Below are positions 1 through 11,930 of a stretch of 64,000 nucleotides of DNA, one piece after another. Position 1 is the first letter of the stretch, and every line of letters begins with the position of its first letter. The stretch is taken from positions 33,261 to 97,260 of the forward strand of contig WFMF01000583.1 of assembly GCA_011033025.1 (NCBI GenBank), given 5' to 3'. Under the pieces are notes generated by a model. That model ran no database searches. It had not been told where the DNA came from and saw nothing but the letters and a program-made list of their open reading frames with translations. Both the position numbers and the translations under genes were made by a program. Source of the stretch: Beroe forskalii. Taxonomy: Eukaryota > Ctenophora > Nuda > Beroida > Beroidae.

Positions 1-726
1 ACTAGTAGAAGCACAAATGCCACGAGACACGGTCAGGGAGGTCCGTAGTGGACTGCTATTGGTGCACTAAGTCACGTGAATGAAAATGCATGAATGCATG
101 CATTTAGGTCAACTTTTTGACGGCAATCGATCCCTCTTATCTCCATATGTCGGTTGACTCCACTCTGTTACACGACCAATAACTACTCTACACTTACACT
201 GAACATGTCGGTTGATACACAGGAGCGCTCCAGCCTTTGCAGTTTTACAGAAAAGTGTGCAACAAGCGTACGATGGAGACTGTAGTAAAACAGTAAAGTA
301 ATGAATAAATTTAAATGTCAAGAAGTATTACAAGGAAATTTCATTCATTGAAAGACATTCCGACCTCCTCAACTGTCAAATTGTTTAGTGTACGTGCATG
401 TTTTATAGTAGTTAAGTACTAGGTAGGTACCTATAGTTTACGTTCACTCTAGTCGAAGCAGCGGGGAACGGACATTTCATCTCTCGACACTTCATCTCAC
501 GACATTTCATCTCGCGACATTTCATCTCCGACACTTCATCTCAAAGTACGACATTTCAATTTTCATCCCCAGGGTTTTTGAAGTACGACGTTTCATCTCC
601 AGGGTGCGACGTTTCATCTCAAAGGGTACGACACTTCATCTCCTACTGTAGGCTGGCTATTTCACTTCCTACTGTACTTTGCATAACGCTTACGTAAAAT
701 GGCCTTAAAGTCTGGAAACTATTACC
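1..726. other. Non-coding flank with degenerate CATTTCATCTC repeats
   Basis: No coding exon was recognised. Between about 470 and 650 a degenerate tandem motif resembling CGACATTTCATCTC recurs roughly ten times with variable spacers. The 5' exons of the downstream transporter gene are not visible here, so this is probably intron or upstream DNA of that gene. Confidence 0.4.
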
Positions 727-1276
727 TTAGTACAGAATATTTATACTTCACAATATTTATACGAATTTTGATTTTTTCGTATAAATTTCATGTCGTATAA
801 AATTCATGAGGTATAAATTATGTGTCGTACAAATTTTCCATTCTTGTCGCCACTTGATCTGACTGTCAACCGTACATTAAAACGTATTGAACGGGATGCT
901 TGTGCTGAGTAAATTAGTGCTGAGATTACTAGATGCCTTAACATTTCTCCACGAATAAATGACATCAAAGTAAATACAGGAAAAGCTGTTCTTCGAACTC
1001 TGCAAAGACAATATCAAAGGAGGAAAGCGAAATATTTTTCAAGGATGGTAGTGCGGAAGCAGTGAAAAGAATACGTGATACTCAAAACATAAGGGATACT
1101 GATGGCTCAGTGGACCCATTCTCTTGTCTCACAATATTGAATAATTAATTTCAAAATTTTACTGAATTCATCAAACCGAATTTCTATTTTCTTGGTGGCT
1201 GATGAAATCGTATAAATTTGATGCCGTATAAATAATATCCGTATAAAATTTGTGCCTTATAAATATTCTGTACTAA
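727..1276. mobile_element. Non-autonomous DNA transposon-like element with terminal inverted repeats
   Basis: The ends are inverted copies of TTAGTACAGAATATTTATA (727-745 and the complement at 1258-1276). Subterminal GTATAAATTT-like motifs recur several times inside both ends. The interior has no long open frame, although 960-1080 looks like a decayed coding fragment. No convincing target-site duplication was seen. The structure fits a MITE or deleted hAT/Tc-type element; the superfamily is not assigned. Confidence 0.6.
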
Positions 1277-1555
1277 TGCCGAAAGTATGGACTAGAAAAG
1301 ATGGGATCCGGTAAGCTTAGTGAGCGTCCATGATAATATTAAACCGTCTATGCCATCGCTGACATAGCATCTGTTCAACTAACGATTTAACAAACAAAGA
1401 AGCCACAGACTGAAACGTTTGATTATAAAATACTAGCTAGCCCTGAAAAGAATTGAGTACCGGTTCAGTAGGTTTGTCTGGGGCATGAACGGTACTACAT
1501 GTTGTACATGTTAATCGTTACTCATTATCCTTTTTAGCTTTTCATTTTTTACAGT

Positions 1556-2270
1556 GCCTGTCCCCATGCCTTGCTCTCACTTCCCCTCCTTTCCCTCAGA
1601 CCCTGTACCCATGTATCCCTCTCACTTCCTCTCCTTTCCCTCAGACCCTGTCCCCATGTATCCCTCTCACTTCCTCTTCTTTCCCTCAGACCCTGTCCCC
1701 ATGTATCCCTCTCACTTCCTCTCCTTTCCCTCAGACCCTGTCCCCATGTATCCCTCTCACTTCCTCTCCTTTCCCTCAGACCCTGTCCCCATGTATCCCT
1801 CTCACTTCCTCTCCTTTCCCTCAGACCCTGAACCCATGTATCCCTCTCACTTCCTCTCCTTTCCCTCAGACCCTGAACCCATGTATCCCTCTCACTTCCT
1901 CTCCTTTCCCTCAGACCCTGTCCCCATGTATCCCTCTCACTTCCTCTCCTTTCCCTCAGACCCTGAACCCATGTATCCCTCTCACTTCCTCTCCTTCACT
2001 CAGACCCTGTCCCCATGTATCCCTCTCACTTCCTCTCCTTTCCCTCAGACCCTGTCCCCATGTATCCCTCTCACTTCCTCTCCTTTCCCTCAGACCCTGA
2101 ACCCATGTATCCCTCTCACTTCCTCTCCTTTCCCTCAGACCCTGTCCCCATGTATCCCTCTCACTTCCTCTCCCTTCCCTCAGACCCTGTCCCCATGTAT
2201 CCCTCTCACTTCCTCTCCTTTCCCTCAAACCCTGAACCCATGTCTTGCTCTCCCTGTCCCCATGTTTTTC
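1556..2270 (+). repeat. 45-bp minisatellite with a 3' splice-site-like motif in each unit
   Basis: About 16 tandem copies of a 45-bp unit, each carrying CTCTCCTTTCCCTCAG followed by ACCCTG. Read on the plus strand, every unit therefore ends in a polypyrimidine tract plus AG. The array lies in the intron just upstream of the first visible transporter exon (acceptor at 2388). Since 45 is a multiple of three and the units have no stops, it produces long spurious open frames on both strands. Confidence 0.9.
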
Positions 2271-2388
2271 TCGTTTTAGGTACCACCCCTTTCCCTTAGT
2301 CCCCATCTCCCTCACCATATCACATGACCCACATACATACCGCAACTACCCCACATGAGATTCTTTGTAACATTTGACCCTCTTTCAG

Positions 2389-5300
2389 GTGGGACCCCCG
2401 CTAGGTGGCTTCCTGTACGCTGCAGGTGGTTTCTACCTTCCCTTCGTAGTGATGGGATCCCTGACCCTGTTCATGGCTCTGTGCATTATCGTGGGAATGC
2501 CCAACGAGCCACATGTCCAGGCGACTAGGAGCAGACACTTCAGCCTCTATGCCTACATCGAATCAGTGAGTTACATCAGAGTGCCACTACTCTGTTCTGT
2601 GTTTTGTAGATTAAAATTACATCATAGTGAGATGGGTTTTAGGTTTATATGACCGTATATGATGGGTTTAATCTTTAAATTAGGGTGGTGTCAGCTCATC
2701 ATGGTGATGTTTATCTTAACTTTGTTTCATTTTCCAGACATTTCAATTTACATCCTAATACCTTCTTTTAATCGGTACAAGAATTGAGAATGTTTCCGGT
2801 TGTAATCTGAGGTGACCCAGGAAATTGAAATAGTGCCCATTTCACCCTTATCTTTTAAAACTGAGCAGTTTGAACACTGACTGGCAAGTCGTCTCTGACG
2901 GAAGCATGAAATAAAGAATTATAAGTGTTTTAAACCGAGCAGTTTAGCATCCTCAATTTTTATCACTTCTACATCCTAAATTCAATTATTTTCATGCTAC
3001 CTATATACAGATTCTTCTATATTTGACAAGAATTTAGAATATCAACCATAATTTGGTTTAAATACCTTGAAATTTATTAAATGATTTTATGAGATAGGTG
3101 TAAACTATAAGTGAGTTTGCAGAGCGCTATGAACTGACAACTGGCTGGATATTTCCATCGTGATAAACACGTTGATCATCCATGATATCTAATCCTGAAT
3201 GCAGAAATCCTGAATGCAGAAATATCCGGTCTACACGATAATGGGTGATTGAGGGAGTGGTATGGTATGATACACACAGCCGTGTTATCATTGCTCAGTA
3301 GTAACACACTAACGGCATTCTTGCGGGAGTGGTTACGTATTTAGGTATTTCGATTATAGCTGCTCCTGGTGATAAGAATTGAGGGCATGCTTCTGAAGGT
3401 GAAGTTGGTGTGAACTGCACGTGCCGGAGCGTTCCAGTTTCAGTTTGTTTACATATTTGAACTAAAACCGCGCGCGCGGACGCCGAATCTCATACCAAAC
3501 CACTCCCACAAGTATGCGTCCTTACCACTCCGGATCCAAAAGTATAATTCCTTATTAAATCCACAGTATCGAGTTTGAAGTCATTTTCACAGTTTCAATG
3601 GTGCTCATCGTCGACAATGGCGATCCTTTGTCTACAATTATTACAGCAAACACTTCTCTGCCAGTTTATCCCATTTTATCTCCCAAACCTTTACCCCACG
3701 TTTTGATACTACGAGACCAATTTCAATCCCGACGACAACCAGGGGGAGGATATAGTGTTATTCCTTAGCTGCAACGTACACGTTTTGCTTCCGGTTCAAA
3801 TGAAGCAGTTCACTTATAACCTCCCATTAAGTGTTGAAGTAGAACACGCTTTAACACGAGGTATTAGAAGCTCTGGTGCACTGGTACCCACGGTGCTGCA
3901 ACACGTTTGATTATCCTGCTCTGTAACGTTTGGGTATGTGAAGTGTGAAGGGAAGAACCCCTGACATGTAACCCGGTTTAGAATCATTAAATCATACGAT
4001 TAACGATCAGTTGACAAGAACAGTAAATGATTATAAGCTATGCAGGGGTTGCGCAACGGCAAAGCACACGTGGTGTGCATCCGTTGGCTCTCACCTGAGT
4101 AAGTGGAGGTAAGAAGATGGCATCCTGCCATCCCAAAGCAGACATCGCGTAAAAACCAGAGTAGAGTAAGCATTGTATGAAATAGTTGACTCTGCTCAGT
4201 TCCATGTTACAATAGAGAACCACATAAGTCATATTCGTACATACCTATGTGATCTTTTGATGACATTTACGAGACACTGCAGTCTGAATCATAACTTTGA
4301 GCATGCGTTGGTGTCACTTCCTACCAGTTGATTATGAGATCTACCAGAAATGATTGGCAATTTCTCCTGCCACCGCCCATCAGATGAGAGGTTGAGTCCC
4401 CTGAATTTATTGCAACCTTTGCATAACATTAACACAGTACCAAGGAGTATCCTTCTCCCCTTTTGAGACAGGCGCCTTTAAAATATGCTGACCGAGAGAG
4501 AGAAAACACAACAAAAAGAGTGCTTACAAACTTATAAGCTTGTTGCTGGCTATACTTTAGTGACGAAATTATATCTGATGCCTCGTCCAATAAAATGTAA
4601 TTTGCACTTACACTTAGGGGGGTAAAGTGTTAGAGGTTGATTGGGTTTAATATAGGGGTAAAGTGTTACCCACCCGCTATATATCTCTGTTGATTCACCC
4701 CTCACTTCGTATCCCTTGGTAGGACGGGCTGGAGGAGTCCATCATCACAGGGTACACTGACAGCAGCACGGACAGTACCTCGTGGTATACTGCAGCTCAA
4801 GACATCCCTGTGGTACCCGCGCTACAGGTACACATTGTACAATGTAATTATTGTACATTCATACACTTTACAATGTACTTATTGTACAATGTACAATAAG
4901 TACATTGTAAAGTGTATGAATGTGCAATTTTATAATTACATTGTACTTATTGTACATTCGTACACTTTGCGTTGAGGAGTGGTGGAGGGTTATAGCCTTC
5001 ACGCAGAGCTTGTAGCTTTGTAGTGTCTAATAATACAGTGATACTTAAAGCAGGAACAAGGCGAAGCGAATCCACTCGAATTGACCAAAAAACTGTTCGG
5101 GCTTGTTTTGAACTGATTTTCTCAGATTTGGGTGGGTTAGGGTTACGATTAGGTTCAGGGGTTAGGTCTAGATTTAAAGGGCGAAGCACCCCGAAACAAG
5201 ACAAAATAAGCACACATTGCTTTTTGGGTTGTCGGGTTGAGTTGGCTTCATTTTGGTCGATATTGGGTGGGTACGGGGCGGATTCGGGATGCTTTGCTTG

Positions 5301-8169
5301 ATTCTGGTTAATTTGGCTTGTTCCTGCTTTAAGTTTTAACGCTTATAATCTCTGTGCTCGAGCCTCGAGGGATCACCATTCGTCACGTATCCTTTTAACC
5401 TTTAAAACGCTTATTGAGACTTTACCCTATTCGGGTTTTTGATGTTTAATGATCAGCTAATTACTAGCGCTGCAGAATCTGGAGGCTGTTAAATGGAGAT
5501 TTATCTGTTACCTGCTGTCGTCAATCCGACGTGCTTTACGTTAATAAGTTAATAAAAATTTCTTAGAATGGCCTCAAACCCTTTAATTCGCCAATATAAT
5601 AACCCCCCTGATAACAGCCCCCTTTAATTCCCCAATATAATAATCCCCCTGATAACAGCCCCCTTTAATTCCTCCAATATAATAATCCCCCTGATAGCAG
5701 CCCCCCTCTGACATTACCTCCCTGTCAGCTTGAGGACCGAGTATCGCTCCTGGAGATACTATCGGACGTCAAGTGTCTGACCATCCTGGGCACGAGTATC
5801 ATAGGGTCTGCCATCCTGGGTTTCCAGGAACCTAACCTGGGCTTGTTCCTGGAAAACAACGGCTATTCCTCCACTGCTATCGGGGGCTTCTTCCTGCTCA
5901 GAGACTTCCTGTTCGCGGTGGGGTCCATCATAGCAGGGTACCTGGTATGTGCAGCTGCCTGGATATGTTACATTACTGTAGAACTAGATTTGCTTTAGAT
6001 ACCAGGAAGATATGGGGTGCATGTTAAACGAGTGCTTTATAGAGAAGTGGGTATGTTGTTATTGTAGAACTGATACCCCCATAATATTGGCTAGGAAGAT
6101 GATAAACCATTGCTTTATAAACCAGTGGGATATGAGATAGATAGCCCATATGGGGAAGCTGATAAACCAGAGTATCTCGTAGAACACTAATCCAGTGCTG
6201 TATCAGCCCTTATTATCCGGTCCTGAAGGATCATATCCACTTTTAGTTTGGAATCATGATGCAGAGGGCCGGTTAAAGTGGAGATAGCTTATTTTATTAT
6301 TACGGTCGGAAGACATTTTTAGTGTGACAAGTATTGGGTCGTATGAAAGTATACCAATGACCCCCTGCTGACCCCCTACTGACCCCCTGCTGACCCCCTA
6401 CTGAACCCCTGCTGACCCCCTGGTGAACCCCTACTGACCCCCTGATGAACTCCTACTGACCCCCTGGTGAACCCCTACTGACCACTTTCTGATCATTGTT
6501 TCAATTCTTATCATGAGTGATTTTTAACATCTAAAAGCACTTTAAATTTCACTTTGCCTTATCACAAAGTGATAAGGCAAATTGTGACCAGTAGACCGAT
6601 GCATTTTCAACACACCAAAATACCATAAGCCATAACTGAAATGAATAACATGTCAAGCGTAATGATAAGGCAAAGTGAAATTCAAAGTGCTTTTAGATGT
6701 TAGAAATCACTCATGATAAGAATTGAAACAATGATCAGAAAGTGGTCAGTAGGGGTTCACCAGGGGGTCAGTAGGGGTTCACCAGGGGGTCAGTAGGGGG
6801 TCAGCAGGGGTTCAGTAGGGGTTCACCAGGAGGTCAGCAGGGGTTCACCAGGGGGTCAGTAGGGATTCACCAGGAGGTCAGCAGGGGTCAGTAGGGGGTC
6901 AGCAGGGGGCCAGTAGGGGTTCACCAGGGGGTCAGCAGGGGTTCACCAGGGGGTCAGCAGGGGTTCAGTGGAGGGTCAGCAGGGGGTCAGTAGGGGGTCA
7001 TTGGTATATTTTCATATGAACAAGTATTGCAAATAATTTCCACATAGTCGAGTTGAAAGTCTTATCAAAACACTATCATGGAAGTTCTCAGTGATACGTG
7101 AAATCAACAATATAGCAATAATGTAAGATTTTAAACTTATCCTCCCTCTCAGGTAGACTCCATAGGTCCCTACTCCGTTATGGCGAGTGGCATGTTGCTG
7201 GGAGGAGTTGGATACCTCGCCCTGGGTCCCATCCCGCCCTTCCACGTCAACCTCACTTCAATCCTCATGGGGCTCTTTATCACTGGGTTCGCTGGCAGCA
7301 TCCCTTGGGTATGTCAACAATTCGTCATGTTACATTCCGTGTGGAGTTGAAACACGCTTTTGTTATCATATGTCCAACTTTGTCCTTCGACGGCATGGGC
7401 TACGGCTTTGGTTACGCCCTCCGATTTATCAGTGGGTTTTTCTAAATCAAGATCATTGAACAATTAGCTACTCCTCAGGTAAGTTCAAGATTTACAGTCT
7501 TAAAATCACATTATATGTCAATGTGATTTTAATTTGTCCGTTTTGCTCAGGTCTCCGGAATACCGAGCCAGTTAAAAGCCACTCGTCATCTTGGTAACAG
7601 GAAATCACTCAACGCTCAGATTTCTGGACTTCAAAACTCATGCGCATACTTTGGAATTTTCGTAGGTTTGCCAATACTTTACATATTTGACGGGAAAAAT
7701 TTCTTCAATTCTTGTTTTTTCAATTTTTGTGCCGCCTCATTTGATTTCCCGGTCATTACGAAAACTGAGCTATTGCAGTTTAGATAAATACGATATTTTG
7801 TTCTTTGTACCTTCACCCTCTTGATTTCACCTCCCCCCAGGTTCCATATTGGGCGGTGTATTTCTAGAGCATTGCACCTTCAGAGAAACTTACCTCTACT
7901 TCTCAATCCTACCAGCAGCCACAGCAATCCTATTCTCAGTTGTCATGTTCTGTACAAGGTACCTACTTCCTCTTGTTTTTTCAGACACTGTCACAGAGCT
8001 TATTGGCTCCGCTCAACTCTTGTTATGAGAATGTTATCCTTGTATTCAAAATGTAACCTTTGTTATCAGGCTCTAATCCTTATCCTTATTATCAGAATGT
8101 AAACCTTGTTACCCGAAAGTAACCCCTTCATTTTTCAGATCTCGTGGATCCCCAATTACTGTTGAGTAG
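2389..8169 (+). CDS. SLC18B1: MFS transporter, SLC18B1-like (3' part of gene)
   Basis: Exons (plus strand): 2389-2565, 4723-4827, 5729-5944, 7153-7308, 7551-7665, 7841-7958, 8139-8169 (stop TAG). All have AG/GT borders and matching phases, giving 305 residues. The protein begins VGPPLGGFLYAAGG, the major-facilitator motif at TM5 of SLC18 family members. It continues with FQEPNLGLFLENNGYSS, which resembles the SLC18B1 segment DPTLSLF, and with helices around LLGGVGYLALGPIP and GSILGGVFLE. Human SLC18B1 (a vesicular polyamine transporter) is about 456 aa, so the first third (TM1-4) lies before this window. The assignment to SLC18B1 rather than another SLC18/MFS member is from remembered sequence. 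Substrate specificity cannot be judged. A poly(A) signal AATAAA lies at 8558. Confidence 0.8.
2566..4722 (+). other. Intron of the SLC18B1-like gene, no recognised content
   Basis: AT-rich intron between two transporter exons. I saw no exon, RNA gene or clear transposon here. It starts GTGAGT and ends TTGGTAG. Confidence 0.5.
4835..4975. repeat. Palindromic TTGTACAATGTACA-rich inverted repeat
   Basis: The segment consists of inverted copies of a sequence containing TTGTACATTCATACACTTTAC, centred near 4894, and it could fold into a long hairpin. Similar ACATTGTACAATGTACA motifs occur at 18040-18090 and 21230-21300, so it belongs to a dispersed family. It lies immediately downstream of the 4723-4827 exon donor. 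Confidence 0.7.
5044..5333. mobile_element. MITE-like element with CTTAAAGCAGGAACAAG termini
   Basis: The 17-bp sequence at 5044-5060 is repeated as its exact complement at 5317-5333. The interior holds inverted GGTTAGGGTTA-like and GAAGC motifs. The open frames across it are artefacts. It is about 290 bp long and sits inside an intron of the SLC18B1-like gene. Confidence 0.6.
5577..5703 (+). repeat. Three 41-bp tandem repeats
   Basis: CTTTAATTC...CCAATATAATAA...CCCCCTGATA recurs at 41-bp spacing (starts near 5581, 5622 and 5663). The array ends only about 25 bp before the acceptor of the exon at 5729. Confidence 0.8.
6337..7019. mobile_element. Foldback transposon with minisatellite arms and 10-bp target-site duplication
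   Basis: Both ends read TCRTATGAAARTATACC pointing inward, followed by arms of an 11/12-bp CCCCTACTGAC-type repeat. The inner part of each arm is unique (TGATCATTGTTTCAATTC and its complement). The element is flanked by identical ACAAGTATTG at 6327-6336 and 7020-7029, a direct duplication of 10 bp. A long inverted repeat with repetitive arms and a 9-10-bp duplication is typical of Foldback or Mutator-like elements. It lies in the intron between transporter exons 5729-5944 and 7153-7308. Confidence 0.85.
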
Positions 8170-9329
8170 TGATCATGAACTTCTGGATTTCAAACATCAA
8201 AGAAGCTGTAACCCAACAAGTTTTAGAAATCGCATGGAATGAGGTACGAGCAGAAAACGCTTCAAATTGTCTCAACCGGCTGAAGATTTCTACCTGAGCC
8301 AATATTCGTTTCTTCTTCGGAATCTGAGTTGATGAATCATAAAACCAGAAGACATTGCTGCGATATCATGTGACTAAGAAGACTGAAAACATCCTATGAC
8401 TCATGGATGTCAGAATCGTTTTTGGTGCTTAACGAACTTTCTGAAAGTGAAAATCTCAGTCTCACTGCTATTGGAAATTATCACATTCAGATATTCTAAC
8501 TTGGAATCCGGGACCCCATTTCCAAATTCCAAATCTATTGTACGAGGGTTAATTGCAAATAAAATAATTATAGCTTACAAATTCATGATATCAGTTCGTG
8601 AATAATGTCTTGAAAAGGAGAGTACCATAACGCATATTATGACGTGTGCAGATCGCCTGATAACTTGATTGACGGTGGCATTTTCGATAAAGACTCTCAA
8701 TTTTGCTGTCCTTTCAAATTCAATATGATTTGTATACTTAATTTTGTATACTTAATTCAAAGTTTGATGCACGAACACTGAATTTGGGCGTCTTTATCAA
8801 TCCCTCTAAGTCCACCGATCGATTGCTGAAAAATTGATTGCCTAATATTTTAACGATCCCCTAATAAACTGCTCCATAAAACTGTTTTTGGTTATCCATA
8901 AATGTAAGTATGAGTAAATAAATCGACAATCGTCGATTTAATCTGAATTCATTGACTTGATATCCGATGAACTGTTATGCGACCCGTAATTTGAATTATG
9001 ATATTGATTTTGAAGGGTTTTTGTTTTCATTTAGTGTTGAAACAAAAGTAAAACTGAAAACAAAATGAGTAAAAGGGTTCTATTTTAAGGAATATTTCTT
9101 ACCTTTTACTACTAACACCAACAGTACGTACAGTAGCACTATATTACTATCAGTAGTAACTACTAGTAAATTGTCTGTTGTTGATTTGATTGAAGTTTTA
9201 TTTCTGGGACTGGGAGTAGTTCGAACTTTTTGTCTTCTCATGATATTGAGTGTCTGTGATGATTTGTATGAAATTTGAATTCTTATTTGAATTTTGATAT
9301 TGATAAGTTACTATTAAATAGTGTCCAAT
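8170..9329. other. 3' flank of the transporter gene, AT-rich, no gene seen
   Basis: Contains the transporter 3' UTR with AATAAA at 8558-8563. No further exon, RNA gene or clear element was recognised. Confidence 0.4.
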
Positions 9330-10060
9330 GGCTCCAGATTGCCCTAACCAGGGCCCTGGTTATGCGCACAGAGTGCGCGGCGCGGAAGGCTCCAGAAAAG
9401 AGCTTCAGATTTGGTCGATTTTGGGGTTTTCTATAGAAACATGATGGTGTTATGTTTTTTGCCTCAACTCGTCCTTGTCAGGCGTTGCCTGACCCCCTCG
9501 CGCGCGCCTTCCTTGAGCGTTACTTGACGTAATAGGATTTTACCCTACCCTCCGCTTGTCAGGCGTTGCCTGACCCCCTCGCGCGCGCGAAGCGCGCGCG
9601 CCACGACTCGCCACGACGTCAGACAACCCTCCGCCGCGCGCCATTTTTTTCCGCGGGGACCCTCCAAATTTCCGAGTGTTGCGCGCTAGGGACGGGTGAA
9701 ATCCATCTATACTTGACGTAACGCGCGAATGACATTTTCATGTACGCCGCGCACCCCTACGAGTGCACAGTGTTTGCTGGGGGACATATCTCCCTCAAAT
9801 TTTCCGGCTAGTGTCCCATATAACTCTGGGCTCTTCATTATCTATGATAATGACGTCAGTCAGAAAAATATAGTTAAGCGCACCGAGCGCTTTAAGGACT
9901 ATTGTTAGGGTCACGATTATGTTCAGGATTTGTTAGGGTTAGGTTTAGGATTAAGGTTAGGGTTTTGGTTAGGGTCATGGTTAAGTTTAGGATACAGAAA
10001 AATTGACCTTTAGGTCTGTGACGTCAATCAGCCAGAGTTATATGAGACACATACCAATTT
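9330..10060. repeat. GC-rich interspersed repeat with degenerate TTAGGG-like tract
   Basis: The segment holds CCTAACCAGGGCCCTGGTTA, a duplicated CTTGTCAGGCGTTGCCTGAC, many CGCG tracts and GACGTCA sites. A degenerate TTAGGGTTAGG-like tract lies at about 9905-9990. Related copies occur at 33210-33440, 34625-35060 and 36225-36530, so this is a dispersed family. The telomere-like tract is part of the element, not a telomere. Confidence 0.7.
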
Positions 10061-10204
10061 TCCGGGCCCTTTTCAGAATTAACAGTGCGGATAAAGGTAG
10101 TATACACATCGTCCTAATTTTTGTCGACCCGATCCTCTCAAAATACATGATCTCTGCTAACCCTCTCATTTGCCTTTTTGTAAAACAAAAACGCAATTGG
10201 AGAC

Positions 10205-10350
10205 GAGAGGGAAAAAATAACTTATCCTTTTGGGACACACGTCACACGTGTACCAGAAGGATACCGATAAGTTATTTTTTCTTTTTCAAAAATAAAAAAT
10301 AACTTATCCTTTTGGGACACACGTCACACGTGTCCCAGAAGGATAAGTTT
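10205..10350. repeat. Duplicated palindrome (AACTTATCC...GGATAAGTT)
   Basis: Two tandem copies of a near-palindrome with core GGGACACACGTCACACGTG and arms AACTTATCCTT/AAGGATAAGTT. A third half-copy lies at about 10580-10602. It could form stable hairpins. Confidence 0.7.
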
Positions 10351-10426
10351 CTAATATAAAGGGCAGTTTCTAATATAAAGGGCAGTGATCTTGTACACAG
10401 TGTGAGGAAATAGCAGAAAAGCTGGC

Positions 10427-10497
10427 GGATTGGTAGCTCAATTGGTAGAGCAACAGGCATGTTTCCTGAGGTTCCGGGTTCAAGTCCGGGTCAATCC
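10427..10497 (+). tRNA. tRNA-like sequence, possibly the head of a SINE (anticodon position TGT)
   Basis: A 71-nt cloverleaf can be drawn. The acceptor arm is GGATTGG/TCAATCC, and the D arm is GCTC..GAGC with the A-box TAGCTCAATTGGTAGAGCA. The anticodon stem is CAGG/CCTG with loop CATGTTT, and the T loop TTCAAGT sits in a CCGGG/CCGGG stem with one G:G mismatch. The anticodon slot would read TGT (Thr-like). However, position 33 is A instead of the near-invariant T, and the T stem is imperfect. That favours a pseudogene or a tRNA-derived SINE head carrying A and B boxes. No obvious 3' SINE tail was identified. Confidence 0.5.
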
Positions 10498-10779
10498 CAT
10501 ACTTTTCTGAGTTTCTTCCCTATTCAGTACTTGGTCATGATCTCATTAAAATAAAAATACTATTTGAAAAGAAAAAAAAACAACTTATCCTTCTGGTACG
10601 CCGTACAACGAGTAGTTTATGTCAATATTTCTCCTCTAAGTGATGAGCTCATCATTTTGCAAACTTACATACACTACCTCATCATTTCCAAAACATACAT
10701 ACATACCCAATTGATGAGCTAATTTCTGGATGGCCCCTAAAAACGTATACCACTACGTATCGGTATACCACAACGTGGA

Positions 10780-10814
10780 AAACCAAGCGCGGCGTAATAC
10801 GCCGCGCTTGGTTT
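10780..10814. repeat. Perfect 17-bp-arm palindrome
   Basis: AACCAAGCGCGGCGTA and its exact complement are separated by one base, giving a 35-bp perfect hairpin rich in CGCG. It lies in the intergenic DNA between the convergent transporter and PIAS genes. The role is unknown; it may be the core of a decayed element. Confidence 0.8.
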
Positions 10815-11634
10815 AACGTAGACACACAACCAATGGTGAGACTCGAGATGAGATCTCTTCTGTATTCTAAAATGAAAACAACAGAATATTGAATACAAAT
10901 AAAACTTTTGAATTTGGGCTCCATACAATTACAAATACAACAAACATGATATATTCATGCGTTACTCCAAAACCAGGAAATAGAGCTATTCCTAGATCAG
11001 TACTGGGGTCTAAGAGTAAAACTAAAAACCCGTTGTATGAAATGGCTCTGCAAGAATTAATTTTTAATGAACGAACAAATATTCTAAACTAAAAACTGAC
11101 CCGAGAAAATAGCTTGCCATATGGCATACTCAATATTTTTAAGGAATACTATAAACGCATGATTGGTCATATATAATATCGATATCGTACTTTTACTATC
11201 TGAAAAGTCTACTCACCAATGCTCTCATAGGAGCTCTTTGATGGGTTCTTTTTTATCTAAATATTACCAGCCCTTTCTAGCTCCCCTTCCACGTCGAAAA
11301 GGAGTTGTTGAAAGAAGCTGGTAGTAAGAGCTGATTATAGACTTTTTGGTTGATTGACTACAAGTACAACCCAGATGCATCCGAAGTAACACATTGCTTA
11401 CTTAATCGGTATCCAAGGCCCGAAATAATTATTGACGAAGTTTGTATTAGTAATAACATAAACAAATGTAATAAAACATGCAGCAGGCAACAATAAATTA
11501 CAACCGCGCGCCGATAACATTTATTTTAATCAAATAATCAAAATTGTGGGAAAACAATGTGGTACACAGTGTACAATGTAAATGGTCTTTCAGGACTCAG
11601 ACTACCACTTAATAGTTATACGTTACAACTGTAA

Positions 11635-11790
11635 CTACCAGAAGTTGCACCTGTAACTACCGAAAGTTACAGTGTAACTTTTGGTAGTTTAGTTACACCT
11701 GTAACTACCAGTGAGTTACACCTGTATCTATCAAAAAGTTACACCTGTAACTACCAAAAGTTACACCTGTAAAGATCAAAAATTTACAAG
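11635..11790. repeat. Tandem GTTACACCTGTAACTACC repeats
   Basis: About six to seven imperfect copies of a roughly 22-bp unit containing GTTACACCTGTAACTACCA. The unit is partly palindromic (GTTACA..TGTAAC). The array lies just downstream of the PIAS stop codon, in the likely 3' flank. Confidence 0.75.
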
Positions 11791-11930
11791 TGTAGCACCC
11801 AACAAGATACGCCTCTGATCACTGAATCTCTCTGAGAAATCATAGTCAACAAAAAAGCTCCAGCTCGCGACCAAATCCGCTGACGCAGCGTTAATACAAC
11901 TTATGACAAATATTCGCGACAGGCGGCTAG

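Noticed and set aside
1554-2279. 241-residue plus-strand frame (MYPSHFLSFPSDPVP repeats)
   Set aside because: It is the 45-bp intronic minisatellite; no independent coding evidence was found.
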